A stretch of DNA of 35,538 bases from Planctomycetota bacterium (GTDB taxonomy: Bacteria > Planctomycetota > Phycisphaerae > Sedimentisphaerales > Anaerobacaceae): positions 1 to 35,538 of the forward strand of contig VRUK01000055.1 of assembly GCA_019456195.1 (NCBI GenBank). Direction: 5' to 3'. The position numbers and the translations under genes are program-made. Below, in pieces: positions 7,858-17,119 of the stretch. Within the stretch, counting starts at the first letter, position 1. Every line of letters starts with the position of its first letter. Below the pieces are notes generated by a model. That model was given only the letters and a program-made list of their open reading frames with translations. It ran no database searches and was not told the origin of the DNA.

Positions 7858-9711
7858 CTACTCGAGTGACCCCTCCACTAACTCCACAAGCCACAAAAGA
7901 CCTGAGCTGCTCTTCGAGGCTCCCCGGCTTTGGGATCTGTTCGGAGATACAAATTCTCCTTTAATAACATCGTTAATTGTCTGAATATACGAGAATTTCA
8001 GATTCCCCTTATCGCCTTTATCGGTTGAAAAGGTGATTTCATCAATAACATCAGTTTCCAAATCAATGTTATAGATTATCCTAACACCTTCATGGAATAA
8101 CTCCACTTGTGCAAATCGGCTGCCCGGCGTATGTTTTGTTTCAAATCGAACACGCTGTGCAGCAGCATCGCGGCGAACTATATCTATTGTGTGCAGTCCC
8201 AGCCAGGGTTTAGCGAGCCCCTTGAAGAAGCTGCCAGGCTGGTATTTAGTGACATTCTGAGACGGCGAACTGTGTACATATGCCTCATTTTTCGAATCAA
8301 ATATCGTCATGGAACCGACCCGCAGTTTCAACCAGGGGCTGTATTGTGCACTTGTAGCATAAACAAAAGGTATTCTTCCCATTCCAGAGGCATTCTCGCC
8401 GTTTATTTGGCCTGTAACTCTAAAATAAGTCCAACCGCGCTTATGCATAACATCTCGGTCATCAATAACCTTGGCTGTCGTAGGCCAGTCAGATTGAAAG
8501 TAACCCTCTTCCAAAACGTTGGAATGCCGGATAGCCCACGGCTCAGAGTTATCTTTATTGCGCGCGGAAATAACCAATAGACCTTTACCTTTGGCCGGTA
8601 AATGCTTCATACCGCGTGGGCTTCCTTCAACCTGGCAGATATAATCGACCAATTTAGGATCATCTGTTGGGAACTTTAGAACGCTAAAGTCGCTGGCCCA
8701 GGTGCGGTAGTTGTTAACGTGAACACTATTGTCGCCGAAGGAGTAATTTGCATTTTGGTTCTGCAGTACAAGCTTATACGACTTTTCGCCAACCATACCG
8801 GATGTTGCCCGCAGCATCATGAATTGTGATGCACCTTGCGGAAAATAGTACCAATGCTCTTCGGCGGCTTTGCTGTTCTGGTCGAACTGGCTGATAACCT
8901 GGGTACTTGCCGGAGATTGGCGGGGAGCTTCGGCATCCTTCCAGGGTGCCGATGTCGTCACTATCGTGCCGGCAGTCAAAGCGCTGGCTGCTGTGAATGT
9001 GACAATCGCGGTTTTTGTAGTCGCCAGTCCGATTACTCCGGTTAGCAAGCCAACTTTTACTGTAGAGGCTGAGATTGAAATTTGTGCCGCAGCGGCTTTA
9101 CTCGGAGCTGTTATCTTTCCGAAAAGCACGAGAGCCGTCAGGAGTGTTCCCTTGCCAAAGCCGTTACGTGAAAGCTCTTTCTGCAAAGACTTTTTCGCAC
9201 GTAAAAACAGCATACGCGTACTAAATTCGCTGCAACCTAGCGACTCGGCAATTTCCGAATGCGTCATACCATCATAACAGCGCATTATCAGGACCGCTTT
9301 ATGGCGCGTCCTGAGCTTTTTCATCGCCCCTGAAACAATCTGTTTCAACTCTTCGCTAACGAGGTTCTCCAGCCCATCCTGCCGGTTTTTGAATCCACTC
9401 TTGCGTTTTGCACTGGAGAGAGCCAACTTTTTTTGTGTCTGCTCTGTCCTATAATGACGCCTAAGCTTATTGACGGCTATACCATATAGCCACGGCCAGA
9501 ATCGATCAGTTTTTTTTAGCTTTCCCAACACCTTACACATCTCCAACAAAGTCTCCTGTACGATTTCCTGAGCCAGGTCATCTCGCTGAGTCATACGATA
9601 GACATACGTCCGCAGGCGTTCTCTTGCCTGCCGGGCTAACTGCTCAAGGCATTGCCCATCACCGTTCTGAGCCCGTCTGACCAGCTCAATTTCACACAAC
9701 TGTTGAACCAT
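7858..9711 (-). CDS. ECF sigma factor fused to a membrane and extracytoplasmic domain (617 aa)
   Basis: Residues 5-88 are an ECF sigma-70 region 2 (DLAQEIVQETLLEM, FWPWLYGIAVNKLRR), residues 120-182 a region 4 with the helix-turn-helix MTHSEIAESLGCSEFSTRMLFLRAKK. Instead of ending near 190 residues, the protein continues through hydrophobic segments (about 188-203 and 218-252, rich in Ala, Thr, Gly) into a roughly 360-residue polar domain expected outside the cytoplasm. ECF factors with long C-terminal extensions are a recognised feature of Planctomycetota; the extension may sense a signal or replace the anti-sigma factor. The C-terminal domain is not recognised; it has the look of a lipoprotein-carrier-like beta fold but I cannot confirm that. 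It probably regulates itself and nearby surface genes, such as the beta-helix gene directly downstream. Confidence 0.85.
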   Translation of the reverse strand: MVQQLCEIELVRRAQNGDGQCLEQLARQARERLRTYVYRMTQRDDLAQEIVQETLLEMCKVLGKLKKTDRFWPWLYGIAVNKLRRHYRTEQTQKKLALSSAKRKSGFKNRQDGLENLVSEELKQIVSGAMKKLRTRHKAVLIMRCYDGMTHSEIAESLGCSEFSTRMLFLRAKKSLQKELSRNGFGKGTLLTALVLFGKITAPSKAAAAQISISASTVKVGLLTGVIGLATTKTAIVTFTAASALTAGTIVTTSAPWKDAEAPRQSPASTQVISQFDQNSKAAEEHWYYFPQGASQFMMLRATSGMVGEKSYKLVLQNQNANYSFGDNSVHVNNYRTWASDFSVLKFPTDDPKLVDYICQVEGSPRGMKHLPAKGKGLLVISARNKDNSEPWAIRHSNVLEEGYFQSDWPTTAKVIDDRDVMHKRGWTYFRVTGQINGENASGMGRIPFVYATSAQYSPWLKLRVGSMTIFDSKNEAYVHSSPSQNVTKYQPGSFFKGLAKPWLGLHTIDIVRRDAAAQRVRFETKHTPGSRFAQVELFHEGVRIIYNIDLETDVIDEITFSTDKGDKGNLKFSYIQTINDVIKGEFVSPNRSQSRGASKSSSGLLWLVELVEGSLE

Positions 9712-10271
9712 TACAGGAATCCCATCATTATTAAATCAACAAAACTATATTAAAGTGCCATCTCCGGTATTAAATGTAACGTTTTTTTCATAATTATAGC
9801 AGACAGCCTATGCGTACATAATCTCAGTCTATTTCTGCAATTATAGCCGCTTTGAGCTCTATCTGGCCTTGTTTTACTTCAAATCAGGTTTATGGAACAT
9901 TTAATCCAGCAGTTTTGCCTGAGTCATCCATATATCCTGCCACGATAAATACCCCTATCTTATTATATACCAAGCACTTACAAGACCTTGAGCAGAACTC
10001 TTCCAAGTACAAATGCTTTATCCGGCAATTGCCCTACACATTGATCTGAAGTTTGAACACTTTTTGCCTGAAAAGGTGGCGAAGGACAAAACCGCATATA
10101 AACCAGACAATATCGGACCATCCATTTCCTATTGTAGTACTCCATTTACTTTCGGGGATTATTAAAAATTATAACATTTTCAAGGATTTAAATCAAAATT
10201 TATCTAAATAATACCCTTATTAACGCTGAAAACACATAATAATCAGATCAAACAGTTTTTTTCAATTTATT
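9712..10271. other. 560-bp intergenic region
   Basis: AT-rich spacer between two minus-strand genes. The left end holds the leader and likely promoter of the ECF-fusion gene. The rest (about 9,850-10,271) shows no gene with a ribosome site, no tRNA and no convincing terminator after the sulfatase. Confidence 0.5.
9793..9801 (-). promoter_or_regulatory. Extended -10 promoter element of the ECF-fusion gene
   Basis: On the minus strand TGC-TATAAT reads as a perfect -10 with an extended TGn element, about 80 bases before the ATG at 9711. No good -35 accompanies it, which fits extended -10 promoters. Confidence 0.4.
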
Positions 10272-11831
10272 TTAACCTTCTTCACTTTTAGTACGTTCGA
10301 ACCAGTTGTCCAGTTCGGTGGATAGTTCTTTGAGAATAGTCTGATAAGCCGGGTCGTCGGCCCGGTTTTTTGTTTCACCGGGGTCATTTTTCAAATCGTA
10401 AAGACACTCTTGACCATTTTCATAGCGGGCCAGTTTATATCCTTTGCCGCGAATCATAAACGAGCCCTTGGTTCCCGGCAGGACTTTGCGCCGGCCTTTC
10501 GGATTGCCCCTGAGGCGTTCAGAGAATGTGAACTGCCTTGCCTGTGAACTGTCCTTTTGTCCGGTCAGGAATGGCACAAGACTTTGACCCTGTACGACCG
10601 GAGGGATTGATTTGCCCGTAAGCTCCAGCAGTGTCGGCATAAGGTCGGTCGAGTCGGTTGCGATGTCGCTTACCTGCGGCTTGAACTTCTTCGGATATCG
10701 AATAATCAACGGCACTCGTACTACCTCTTCATAAAAACTGTGGTTCGACTTCCACACCATATCGTGCCCGCCCATCATATCACCGTGATCGGCGGTAAAG
10801 ACAACGACAGTTCTATCCATCCTGCCAGTTTTTTCAAGAGCAGACAGAACTCTGCTGACCTGGTCGTCGATGAGCTTTACCATACCGTAGTAGATTCGCA
10901 GAAACTCCCGCATGCCACGTTCGCCCAGGCCCCGGATAATCTCGCACGACCAGTCCTTTTCAAAGCGATCTTCGCGTGCGTGATTGGCGGGCAGTTCAAT
11001 CTCATCAGGGTCGAACATTTCGTAGTATGGCGAGGGCACAACATTAGGATCGTGCGGCCAGTTGAACGAACAGGTTATCATAAACGGTTTCGAGCTGAAT
11101 CGTTGGGCATTGAGCCGTTCGCATGTTAAATCAGCAACCTGAACATCATAGCATTGTGATAATGGCAGCTTGAGTCTGCCCATTTTTGTTATGAATTCGG
11201 CCAGGCTTCTGCCCTTCCATCGGTCGCCCAGTGCATCGACAGCCTTCTGAAATCGCGGTTCAATCTCCACCGGCAAGAGCCACTTGTACCAGTTCATATA
11301 TGTTGACGGATCACGCATTCTCACTTTGTCAAAGACAGGCTGCATCTTCTCGGCATATTCGAACCAGGGACGGAACATATCCTGATAGTACGGCAGTTTA
11401 TCCCCATCCAGATGCCATTTACCGTAATGATGTGTCTTATAGCCTGCATCACTGAGAATCTTTTCAGTAGTAATGTCGTGCGGGTGTATTCCTTCCTGTC
11501 GTCTCGGTGCGCAGTTCAATACAATACCGTGGGCATGAGGATACCTGCCGGTAATAATCGAAGCCCGTGTCGGCGAACAAAACGGAGTAACACAAGTCGC
11601 CTGAGTGAAACGAACGCCTTCGCCTGCAAGGCGATCTATATTGGGCGTAAGTACAGGCCCGCCATAACAACTCAGTGCGTGCGCAGCTAACTGATCACAG
11701 ATAATAAACAAAATATCAGGCTGCTGCCCGCCGTCAGGTTCTGCAAAGCTTTCATCAGACAACATAGAAAGCCCCGCCGCTGTCGCAATTGTAGTCTTTT
11801 TGAGAAATTCACGCCTGGTTTGCTTTTGCAT
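10272..11831 (-). CDS. Tat-exported sulfatase, FGly type (519 aa)
   Basis: A formylglycine-dependent sulfatase that hydrolyses sulfate esters. The start is set at 11831 because AGGAGG lies 10 bases before it and it gives a proper Tat signal (RREFLKK, hydrophobic to about residue 30); the frame is open for 34 more codons upstream but those lack a ribosome site. The signature CSPTRASIITG starts at Cys85, the residue converted to formylglycine. Other family marks are the metal-binding IICDQ near residue 46, YGKWHLDGDK, and FTADHGDMMGGH. The C-terminal ENGQECLYDLKNDPGET segment is typical of the family. The natural substrate is unknown; the locus suggests a sulfated polysaccharide. It is transcribed divergently from the pseudopilin at 12031. 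No maturase is in the window. Confidence 0.93.
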   Translation of the reverse strand: MQKQTRREFLKKTTIATAAGLSMLSDESFAEPDGGQQPDILFIICDQLAAHALSCYGGPVLTPNIDRLAGEGVRFTQATCVTPFCSPTRASIITGRYPHAHGIVLNCAPRRQEGIHPHDITTEKILSDAGYKTHHYGKWHLDGDKLPYYQDMFRPWFEYAEKMQPVFDKVRMRDPSTYMNWYKWLLPVEIEPRFQKAVDALGDRWKGRSLAEFITKMGRLKLPLSQCYDVQVADLTCERLNAQRFSSKPFMITCSFNWPHDPNVVPSPYYEMFDPDEIELPANHAREDRFEKDWSCEIIRGLGERGMREFLRIYYGMVKLIDDQVSRVLSALEKTGRMDRTVVVFTADHGDMMGGHDMVWKSNHSFYEEVVRVPLIIRYPKKFKPQVSDIATDSTDLMPTLLELTGKSIPPVVQGQSLVPFLTGQKDSSQARQFTFSERLRGNPKGRRKVLPGTKGSFMIRGKGYKLARYENGQECLYDLKNDPGETKNRADDPAYQTILKELSTELDNWFERTKSEEG

Positions 11832-11904
11832 AGTCGGCCGCCCTCCTTTTATCAATATCAATTGAGATTTTCCCTGCATATCCGGACTTAGCCATATTCT
11901 TAAC

Positions 11905-11933
11905 AATATACCAAACCCACTTATTATATGCAA
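11905..11933 (-). promoter_or_regulatory. Possible promoter of the first sulfatase gene
   Basis: On the minus strand TTGCAT (11928-11933) and TATATT (11905-11910) are separated by 17 bases, about 75 bases before the ATG at 11831. The -10 is a five-of-six match; the -35 is only three of six. Confidence 0.35.
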
Positions 11934-12030
11934 TTTGCAATGCCCAGGTTTTCCTTGATTTACAGCTTCATTTGGAGTATATATATCTTTAAGCTTTCAG
12001 TTCCCTCTTATTATGGATCGGAGCGTTGTC

Positions 12031-12888
12031 ATGAACAGGCAAAAGGGATTTACTTTAATAGAGCTTCTGGTCGTCATCGCAATCATCGCCATTTTGATGG
12101 GCATTCTCCTGCCGTCCCTTCATAAAGTCAGACAGCAGGCAAAAATGATTTCATGCGGCAGCAATATGCGCCAGTTGATTTTCGGTCTGGTGACTTATGC
12201 GGAGGACAATGATTCAAAATTACCTCCTCACCCATCCACAATTCAGGCTCCCGTGAATTACCATCGACCATTCGAGTTGAACTGGAACCGCAACAACGTG
12301 GGCCCTGTGGCAGATATTAACAACAAGGCTTACCACCACGCCGGCAGGTATCTGGCTTCTTATCTGAAGGACGTTCGTGTTTTCAACTGCAAACTCTCGG
12401 CAATCAAAGATAGTACGCCCTGGCCTCCGGCAACTTCCGGACAGTCTGCACAGGGAACCTACGGCCAATTCTATATGACCGGTTCCTTTGCCCCTCTGCA
12501 TTCAACCTACACGATATTGTGGAGCTATCAAGGGTATAATCATAAGACATCAGAGCATGTGGATAAAGCTCAGGGCCATTTCGAGGGCGCCAACCGGCTC
12601 GATTCCAGGACAAAATTAGTGGTTCAGGATGCTCTATTCTATCTGACCAACAATACCAATTTGTTATGGCCGAGCCCCCAGCAGACATGGTGCTCATCTC
12701 ACCCGTTCAGGGATGGCGCAAGAAGTCATCCGTACTGGGTTTTCAAGGATCCTGCTATGCAAGGACAACCCAAGATCCGGCTCAATGCCGGGTATCTTGA
12801 TGGACGTGTGGAGAGTTTCAATGCCTGGGATGCAAAGGGTGTGAAAAACTATGGCGCTCAGGCATTTATTACACCAAAGTACCACTAA
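12031..12888 (+). CDS. Pseudopilin-like protein with prepilin cleavage signal (285 aa)
   Basis: The start at 12031 has GGAG at 12020-12023, seven bases upstream; an in-frame ATG six codons earlier has no ribosome site. The N terminus is a clean prepilin signal, MNRQKG|FTLIELLVVIAIIAIL, with cleavage after Gly6 and Glu5 of the mature protein. The C terminus has GYLDGRVESFNAWD, matching the DGHV-type motif of the other pseudopilin-like gene at 3920-4792; both also share SCGSNMRQ / SMNNMKQ after the helix and an SYWxFK/SYCFYW-like core. It lies alone on the plus strand between minus-strand sulfatases. The family is very abundant in planctomycetes, frequently next to sulfatases and hydrolases; its role is not established. 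Confidence 0.87.
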   Translation: MNRQKGFTLIELLVVIAIIAILMGILLPSLHKVRQQAKMISCGSNMRQLIFGLVTYAEDNDSKLPPHPSTIQAPVNYHRPFELNWNRNNVGPVADINNKAYHHAGRYLASYLKDVRVFNCKLSAIKDSTPWPPATSGQSAQGTYGQFYMTGSFAPLHSTYTILWSYQGYNHKTSEHVDKAQGHFEGANRLDSRTKLVVQDALFYLTNNTNLLWPSPQQTWCSSHPFRDGARSHPYWVFKDPAMQGQPKIRLNAGYLDGRVESFNAWDAKGVKNYGAQAFITPKYH

Positions 12889-12921
12889 GAGAGGCTATCG
12901 GCAGTACCCCTTTGCAGAATA

Positions 12922-14376
12922 TCAGGATTTTACATTAACATACTCGGCCGCAATTTTATCGCCGGTTCTTTCAATCCATCGGCGTAAAAGCCGGCGATGT
13001 GTATAAAGGACATCTTTGTATTGCTCGACACCTGCGAGGTTCTTCATTTCACCCGGATCATTTTTCAGATCTGTGAGTTGCTCGCGGTTTTCACCTGAGT
13101 CGAAAATGCAGTACTTGAAGCGGTCCGTTCGAAGCATCCTTCCAAGCTGACTCTCTGAGACAACGAAATCACGCCATCGCTTAGTATTTCTCCCTTCCGC
13201 CAATGGCCTTATACTCATACCATGCAGTTTTTCAGGAGTTTCAATGCCTGCATAATCACAAAGAGTAGGAAGCAGGTCGAGACCGTTCGAAACCAGATGT
13301 TTATCATCGACTATACCCTTAGGAATTATCCCTTTATAACTCATTATGAACGGAACACGCACGGATTCCTCGTACAGCACCTGTTTGTGCTCAAGTTTGT
13401 GCGCAGAATCCATGTCACCGTGGTCGCTGGTGAAGACTATCAGGGTGTTATCTTCAATCTGCGATTCTCGCAAAGCGTCAAGTAATATCCCGATCTCCCT
13501 GTCAACCATTTCAGTTAATCGACAGTATGCCCAGCGATGCAGACGCCACTGATTCTGTGTCCATTTTTCTCGGGTGTATGCCTGGAAAGGTCTTGGATTT
13601 ATGTACTTCTGTGCTATACATTCCGGTTCAGCTTCGGGCACTTCGTGATTTTCGGGAAGTGGAGGGCAGTTTTTTTCCACGAAATCGTTGATATCCCCGG
13701 TCTTTCGCACACGGTCTAACACAGCCTCACAAGTTTTAGAATCTATATTGCCTACAGGAGGTTGGCCCTGTGTGCGGTTGAAATCATTGATAGCCATATA
13801 GCAGATATCGTGAGGATTGATGAACGAGGCGAACAGAAAGAACGGTCTGCTGTGTGGGGCCTTGATGAATTTCGCGCAGGTATCTGCCAATCCCCGGCGT
13901 GAGTCACCGGTAAGATTTCGGTACCCAAGCTCCTCAACACCCTTCATCTTCCTCGGCAGGTGCACCTTACCCCCGTAAACTGTTTCATAGCCGGCTTTGC
14001 TGAAAAGGCGGCCAAGCGACTGCTGTATCATACCATCGGTCACAGCGGCCCGTCCAGAATCACCGTTTTGGCTCATTCCTATTGCACTGGGCATAAGACC
14101 TGTCTGCAAACTGAAGCGATTTGGTACGCATACGGGATTGCATGCATAGGCCCTTTCGAACCTGATGCCCGAAGCAGCAAGCCGATCCATTGCAGGAGTT
14201 TTAAGCCACTTGTTTGACGTACAGCTCATCATACCGGCATGCTGTTGGTCGGTCATAATGAAAAGGATATTGGGCCTCTTCTGTTTTCCTTGACTATCCG
14301 AGGCTGATGTTTTCCGCTCAAACATAAGTCCCGCTGCTGTGGCGGCTGTTGAAATGATGAATTCCCGTCTTTTCAT
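12922..14376 (-). CDS. Tat-exported sulfatase, FGly type (484 aa)
   Basis: A second formylglycine sulfatase. AGGAG lies six to seven bases before the ATG. Residues 1-27 are a short Tat signal (KRREFIIST). The signature CVPNRFSLQTG starts at Cys83, and the metal-site segments ILFIMTDQQ and FTSDHGDMDSAH are present. The C terminus has the usual QLTDLKNDPGEMKNLAG segment. The CxPNR variant and the TDQQ start differ from the other two sulfatases here, so a different linkage or sugar is likely. It is the last gene of a minus-strand run (phosphatase-fold lipoprotein, sulfatase, this gene) with gaps of about 40 bases, so the three are probably co-transcribed. Confidence 0.93.
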   Translation of the reverse strand: MKRREFIISTAATAAGLMFERKTSASDSQGKQKRPNILFIMTDQQHAGMMSCTSNKWLKTPAMDRLAASGIRFERAYACNPVCVPNRFSLQTGLMPSAIGMSQNGDSGRAAVTDGMIQQSLGRLFSKAGYETVYGGKVHLPRKMKGVEELGYRNLTGDSRRGLADTCAKFIKAPHSRPFFLFASFINPHDICYMAINDFNRTQGQPPVGNIDSKTCEAVLDRVRKTGDINDFVEKNCPPLPENHEVPEAEPECIAQKYINPRPFQAYTREKWTQNQWRLHRWAYCRLTEMVDREIGILLDALRESQIEDNTLIVFTSDHGDMDSAHKLEHKQVLYEESVRVPFIMSYKGIIPKGIVDDKHLVSNGLDLLPTLCDYAGIETPEKLHGMSIRPLAEGRNTKRWRDFVVSESQLGRMLRTDRFKYCIFDSGENREQLTDLKNDPGEMKNLAGVEQYKDVLYTHRRLLRRWIERTGDKIAAEYVNVKS

Positions 14377-14419
14377 TTTTTTCTCCTGAAGTCATTAATT
14401 CCTTACAAATACATTGTAC

Positions 14420-15994
14420 TTAGCTCATTGGCCTGCTATGTCCCAGAACTTTGTACTTCTGCAACAGTTTGGTTAGCCCTTCCACTATGTCAGGATGTTC
14501 GGTACACCGGTTTATTCTCTCTGAAACATCAATACTCATATCGAAGAGTTGTACAGGAGGATCTTCAGGCCGGCCTCGGCCGCTCCAACCCCCTGAGCCC
14601 CGGCCAAGAATCAGCTTCCACTTTCCCTGCCTTATTGCAAACATACCATTACCGGAATGATGGACGGTTGCTTCACGGATGGGTTTCTTCAAATTACGAC
14701 CGGTCAGAGCTGGCAGAATATTGTAGCTATCCTCACCAGCATTGGGGGGCAATTCGTAACCAAGGATAGCCGCACATGTAGCTATAAGGTCAACATGGCA
14801 GATAGTCTCATCGCTTATCGATCCCGGTTTGATACGTCCGGGCCAGCGAGCTATGAACGGCACTCTGTGCCCGCCATCCCATGCATCAGCCTTGATACCT
14901 CTGTAGATATAGCTCGGATTGTGCCCAAAACGCCTCACGCTGTTTGTCTTGCCGTTCATGTTCGTACCGTCCCGCCCCGGTGAGCCATTGTCGCTTGTGA
15001 ATATGACCAGCGTGTTGTCAGCCAAGCCGTTGCGTTTGAGAGCATCGATTACCCGACCTGCAACATGGTCAACCTGGCAGACAAAATCACCGTAAGCACC
15101 GGCCTTACTCTTGCCTGTGAACTGGCAGGCAGGTGCTATCGGAGTGTGCGGAGCGGTTAGGGGGACATACAGGAAGAATGGCTTGCCTACAGTTTGTCTA
15201 AAGGCTGGGTTGTTAACTCTGCCGCCTTTGGCATCAATATATTCGACAGCTTTTCTCTCAAGGCCCGGCAAAATCTCCTCCAGCTTCCACCCTTCGAGTA
15301 TCGGCCCGGGAGAACCGAACATATCATCCGGCTTTTTTCCGGCTGGTATTCCGACAGTCATTTCATTTTCAATGAAACAGTAAGGCGGGAAGTTAGGAAC
15401 TGCCGTTCCGAAATAGTAGTCAAATCCACGGGCAGTCGGACCATTAGCGATGGGTTTTCCAAAATCCACATTTGAACCGCTGTTTGCGACATTGGTTTTG
15501 CCAATGCCGACGGGCTCTTTGCCATCCGTGGTCGGCCAGTCCAAGCCGAGATGCCACTTGCCTACACAAGCAGTGTCATAGCCATGAGCTTTCAAAAGCT
15601 TGCCGACTGTAAGGCGGTTCGCATCGATTAATGGCTTATCCCAGGGCCACAAGACCGAACTCTTAAGTCGAGTCCGCCAGCAATAACGCCCCGTAAGGAT
15701 TCCGTACCGAGTCGGAGAGCAAACCGCAGAAGGTGAATGGGCATCAGTGAACCGAATCCCCTCGGATACAAGCCGATCGAGGTTAGGTGTGGGTATTTTC
15801 GAATCTATATTCTGACAGGCAAGGTCACCATACCCCATATCATCAGCTAAAATATAGACGATGTTAGGTAATAGTTTCTTCTTATCTTTTGACCGTACCC
15901 CGGATGCCTTTTGACACCCTGATATTAGTAATGCACCCAGAGTAAAACCGGCTGATTGCAGGAAGTCACGACGTGTGATTGAATCATTTTTCAT
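14420..15994 (-). CDS. Tat-exported lipoprotein arylsulfatase-like enzyme, FGly type (524 aa)
   Basis: A third formylglycine sulfatase. TAGGAG lies nine bases before the ATG. The N terminus combines a Tat motif (TRRDFLQSAG) with a lipobox ending ISGC (Cys27), so the mature enzyme is predicted to be a Tat-exported, lipid-anchored protein. The signature CSPTRYGILTGRY starts at Cys92; the metal-site segment is ILADDMGYGDL (DD at 51-52), and CVGKWHLG and FTSDNGS follow. This is the classical arylsulfatase A/B layout. The gap to the next gene downstream is 43 bases and to the upstream phosphatase-fold gene 39 bases, which suggests one operon. The substrate is unknown. Confidence 0.93.
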   Translation of the reverse strand: MKNDSITRRDFLQSAGFTLGALLISGCQKASGVRSKDKKKLLPNIVYILADDMGYGDLACQNIDSKIPTPNLDRLVSEGIRFTDAHSPSAVCSPTRYGILTGRYCWRTRLKSSVLWPWDKPLIDANRLTVGKLLKAHGYDTACVGKWHLGLDWPTTDGKEPVGIGKTNVANSGSNVDFGKPIANGPTARGFDYYFGTAVPNFPPYCFIENEMTVGIPAGKKPDDMFGSPGPILEGWKLEEILPGLERKAVEYIDAKGGRVNNPAFRQTVGKPFFLYVPLTAPHTPIAPACQFTGKSKAGAYGDFVCQVDHVAGRVIDALKRNGLADNTLVIFTSDNGSPGRDGTNMNGKTNSVRRFGHNPSYIYRGIKADAWDGGHRVPFIARWPGRIKPGSISDETICHVDLIATCAAILGYELPPNAGEDSYNILPALTGRNLKKPIREATVHHSGNGMFAIRQGKWKLILGRGSGGWSGRGRPEDPPVQLFDMSIDVSERINRCTEHPDIVEGLTKLLQKYKVLGHSRPMS

Positions 15995-16033
15995 CGCAGG
16001 TATCTCCTAAATTTCAACTCGACATTTCTTATC

Positions 16034-16849
16034 TTAACCGTCCGGCAGTAATTCCAACACGGCAAAAACAGGGCAGTGATCTGAGGCTACCTTCTCATCT
16101 ATTACTCGTACCTCTATAACTTTCCATCGATCCTTTGGTTTGTACATAATATAGTCGATTTTCCTCCTTGGTCTGACGGAAGGAGAAGTAGGCTGTGGAT
16201 CATCCTGAGCGGCATAGAACCACTGCTCACTTAAAAGATTGATTGGATCACTGCCTGGAGCGGCATTAAGATCACCGGATAAGATTATTGGAAGATCATA
16301 GTCTTGGTATAACTCTTTAATACGGTTCGACTGATTCATCCGATTAGTCGGATCCCGCACATGGTCTAAGTGTGTACCTACAAAGACTACTTTTTCTCCG
16401 CTCGGCAGCTCTATCTGAATTTCCAGGGCGGCCCGCGGCTCCGCATTAGGAGTGTGCGGCAGAAGATTATTCTTAGTATAGATAATGGGATGGCGGGTAA
16501 GAACCGCTTCTCCGTATCCTCCGCCGGCATAATCCATTGCCTTGCCGAAAATCCCTTTCATTCCGGTACGCTGGCTTAATTCAGACGTGAGGTCAAGGCC
16601 TTTGGCACGCGTTGTTTTATTGTCCACCTCCTGCAGCGCAACAAGATCGGGCCCAAGTGAATTTATTATCCCGGCAACAGCATCAAGATTTGAATTTCCA
16701 TTGGCATCGGCCCCATGATAGATGTTGTATGTCAAAACCGAGATTCTACAAGGTGTTCCCTGTTTGACAGAAGCACAACCTCCGGCACATATACCGAAAA
16801 TCAAAACGATAATTAGCATGATTCTTGAAGCTATCGATAAATTCTTCAT
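16034..16849 (-). CDS. Endonuclease/exonuclease/phosphatase-family lipoprotein (271 aa)
   Basis: The N terminus is a hydrophobic signal followed by AGGC, a plausible lipobox with Cys25. The rest is the metal-dependent hydrolase fold shared by exonuclease III, DNase I and inositol-phosphatases: LTYNIYHG (Asn42), LQEVD (Glu74), GTHLDH, SGDLNA and ASDHCPVF are the catalytic segments in the expected order, and length fits the family. Export and lipid anchoring make DNA repair unlikely; a phosphodiesterase or phosphomonoesterase acting on extracellular substrates is more probable (inference). AGGAG precedes the ATG. It is the first gene of the minus-strand run leading into two sulfatases. A role in releasing phosphate from decorated glycans or from nucleic acid for phosphorus supply is possible. 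Confidence 0.87.
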   Translation of the reverse strand: MKNLSIASRIMLIIVLIFGICAGGCASVKQGTPCRISVLTYNIYHGADANGNSNLDAVAGIINSLGPDLVALQEVDNKTTRAKGLDLTSELSQRTGMKGIFGKAMDYAGGGYGEAVLTRHPIIYTKNNLLPHTPNAEPRAALEIQIELPSGEKVVFVGTHLDHVRDPTNRMNQSNRIKELYQDYDLPIILSGDLNAAPGSDPINLLSEQWFYAAQDDPQPTSPSVRPRRKIDYIMYKPKDRWKVIEVRVIDEKVASDHCPVFAVLELLPDG

Positions 16850-16927
16850 ATATCTCCTAACAGGTGTTATTTCTGAAATTCTGTCCTACTCTTTTTACAG
16901 ATACTTATCGCAAAGTGAACAATAGCT

Positions 16928-16956
16928 ATTGTATCTGAGTTTGCCTATTCTTGAAA
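16928..16956 (-). promoter_or_regulatory. Possible promoter of the phosphatase-sulfatase run
   Basis: On the minus strand TTTCAA (16951-16956) and TACAAT (16928-16933) are 17 bases apart, about 80 bases before the ATG at 16849. The -10 is a five-of-six match, the -35 weak. The 270-bp gap also must hold the promoter of the divergent sigma-factor gene, which I could not place. Confidence 0.3.
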
Positions 16957-17119
16957 AGTAAATTCTATGGTTCAGCAGGCATCTATACTATTTGCTGTGG
17001 CAGAGCTAAACAGGTTTTTGCATTGAAAGCAGACAATTTAAATAAGAAAATATGAATTAATAGACAAAACTACAACGTTAAAAGGTCTTTACTTATGAAT
17101 CGAAGGTTAGGACAACATT

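Noticed and set aside
9852..10049. A 65-codon plus-strand frame in the gap before the first sulfatase
   Set aside because: No ribosome site, low-complexity translation and no recognisable domain.
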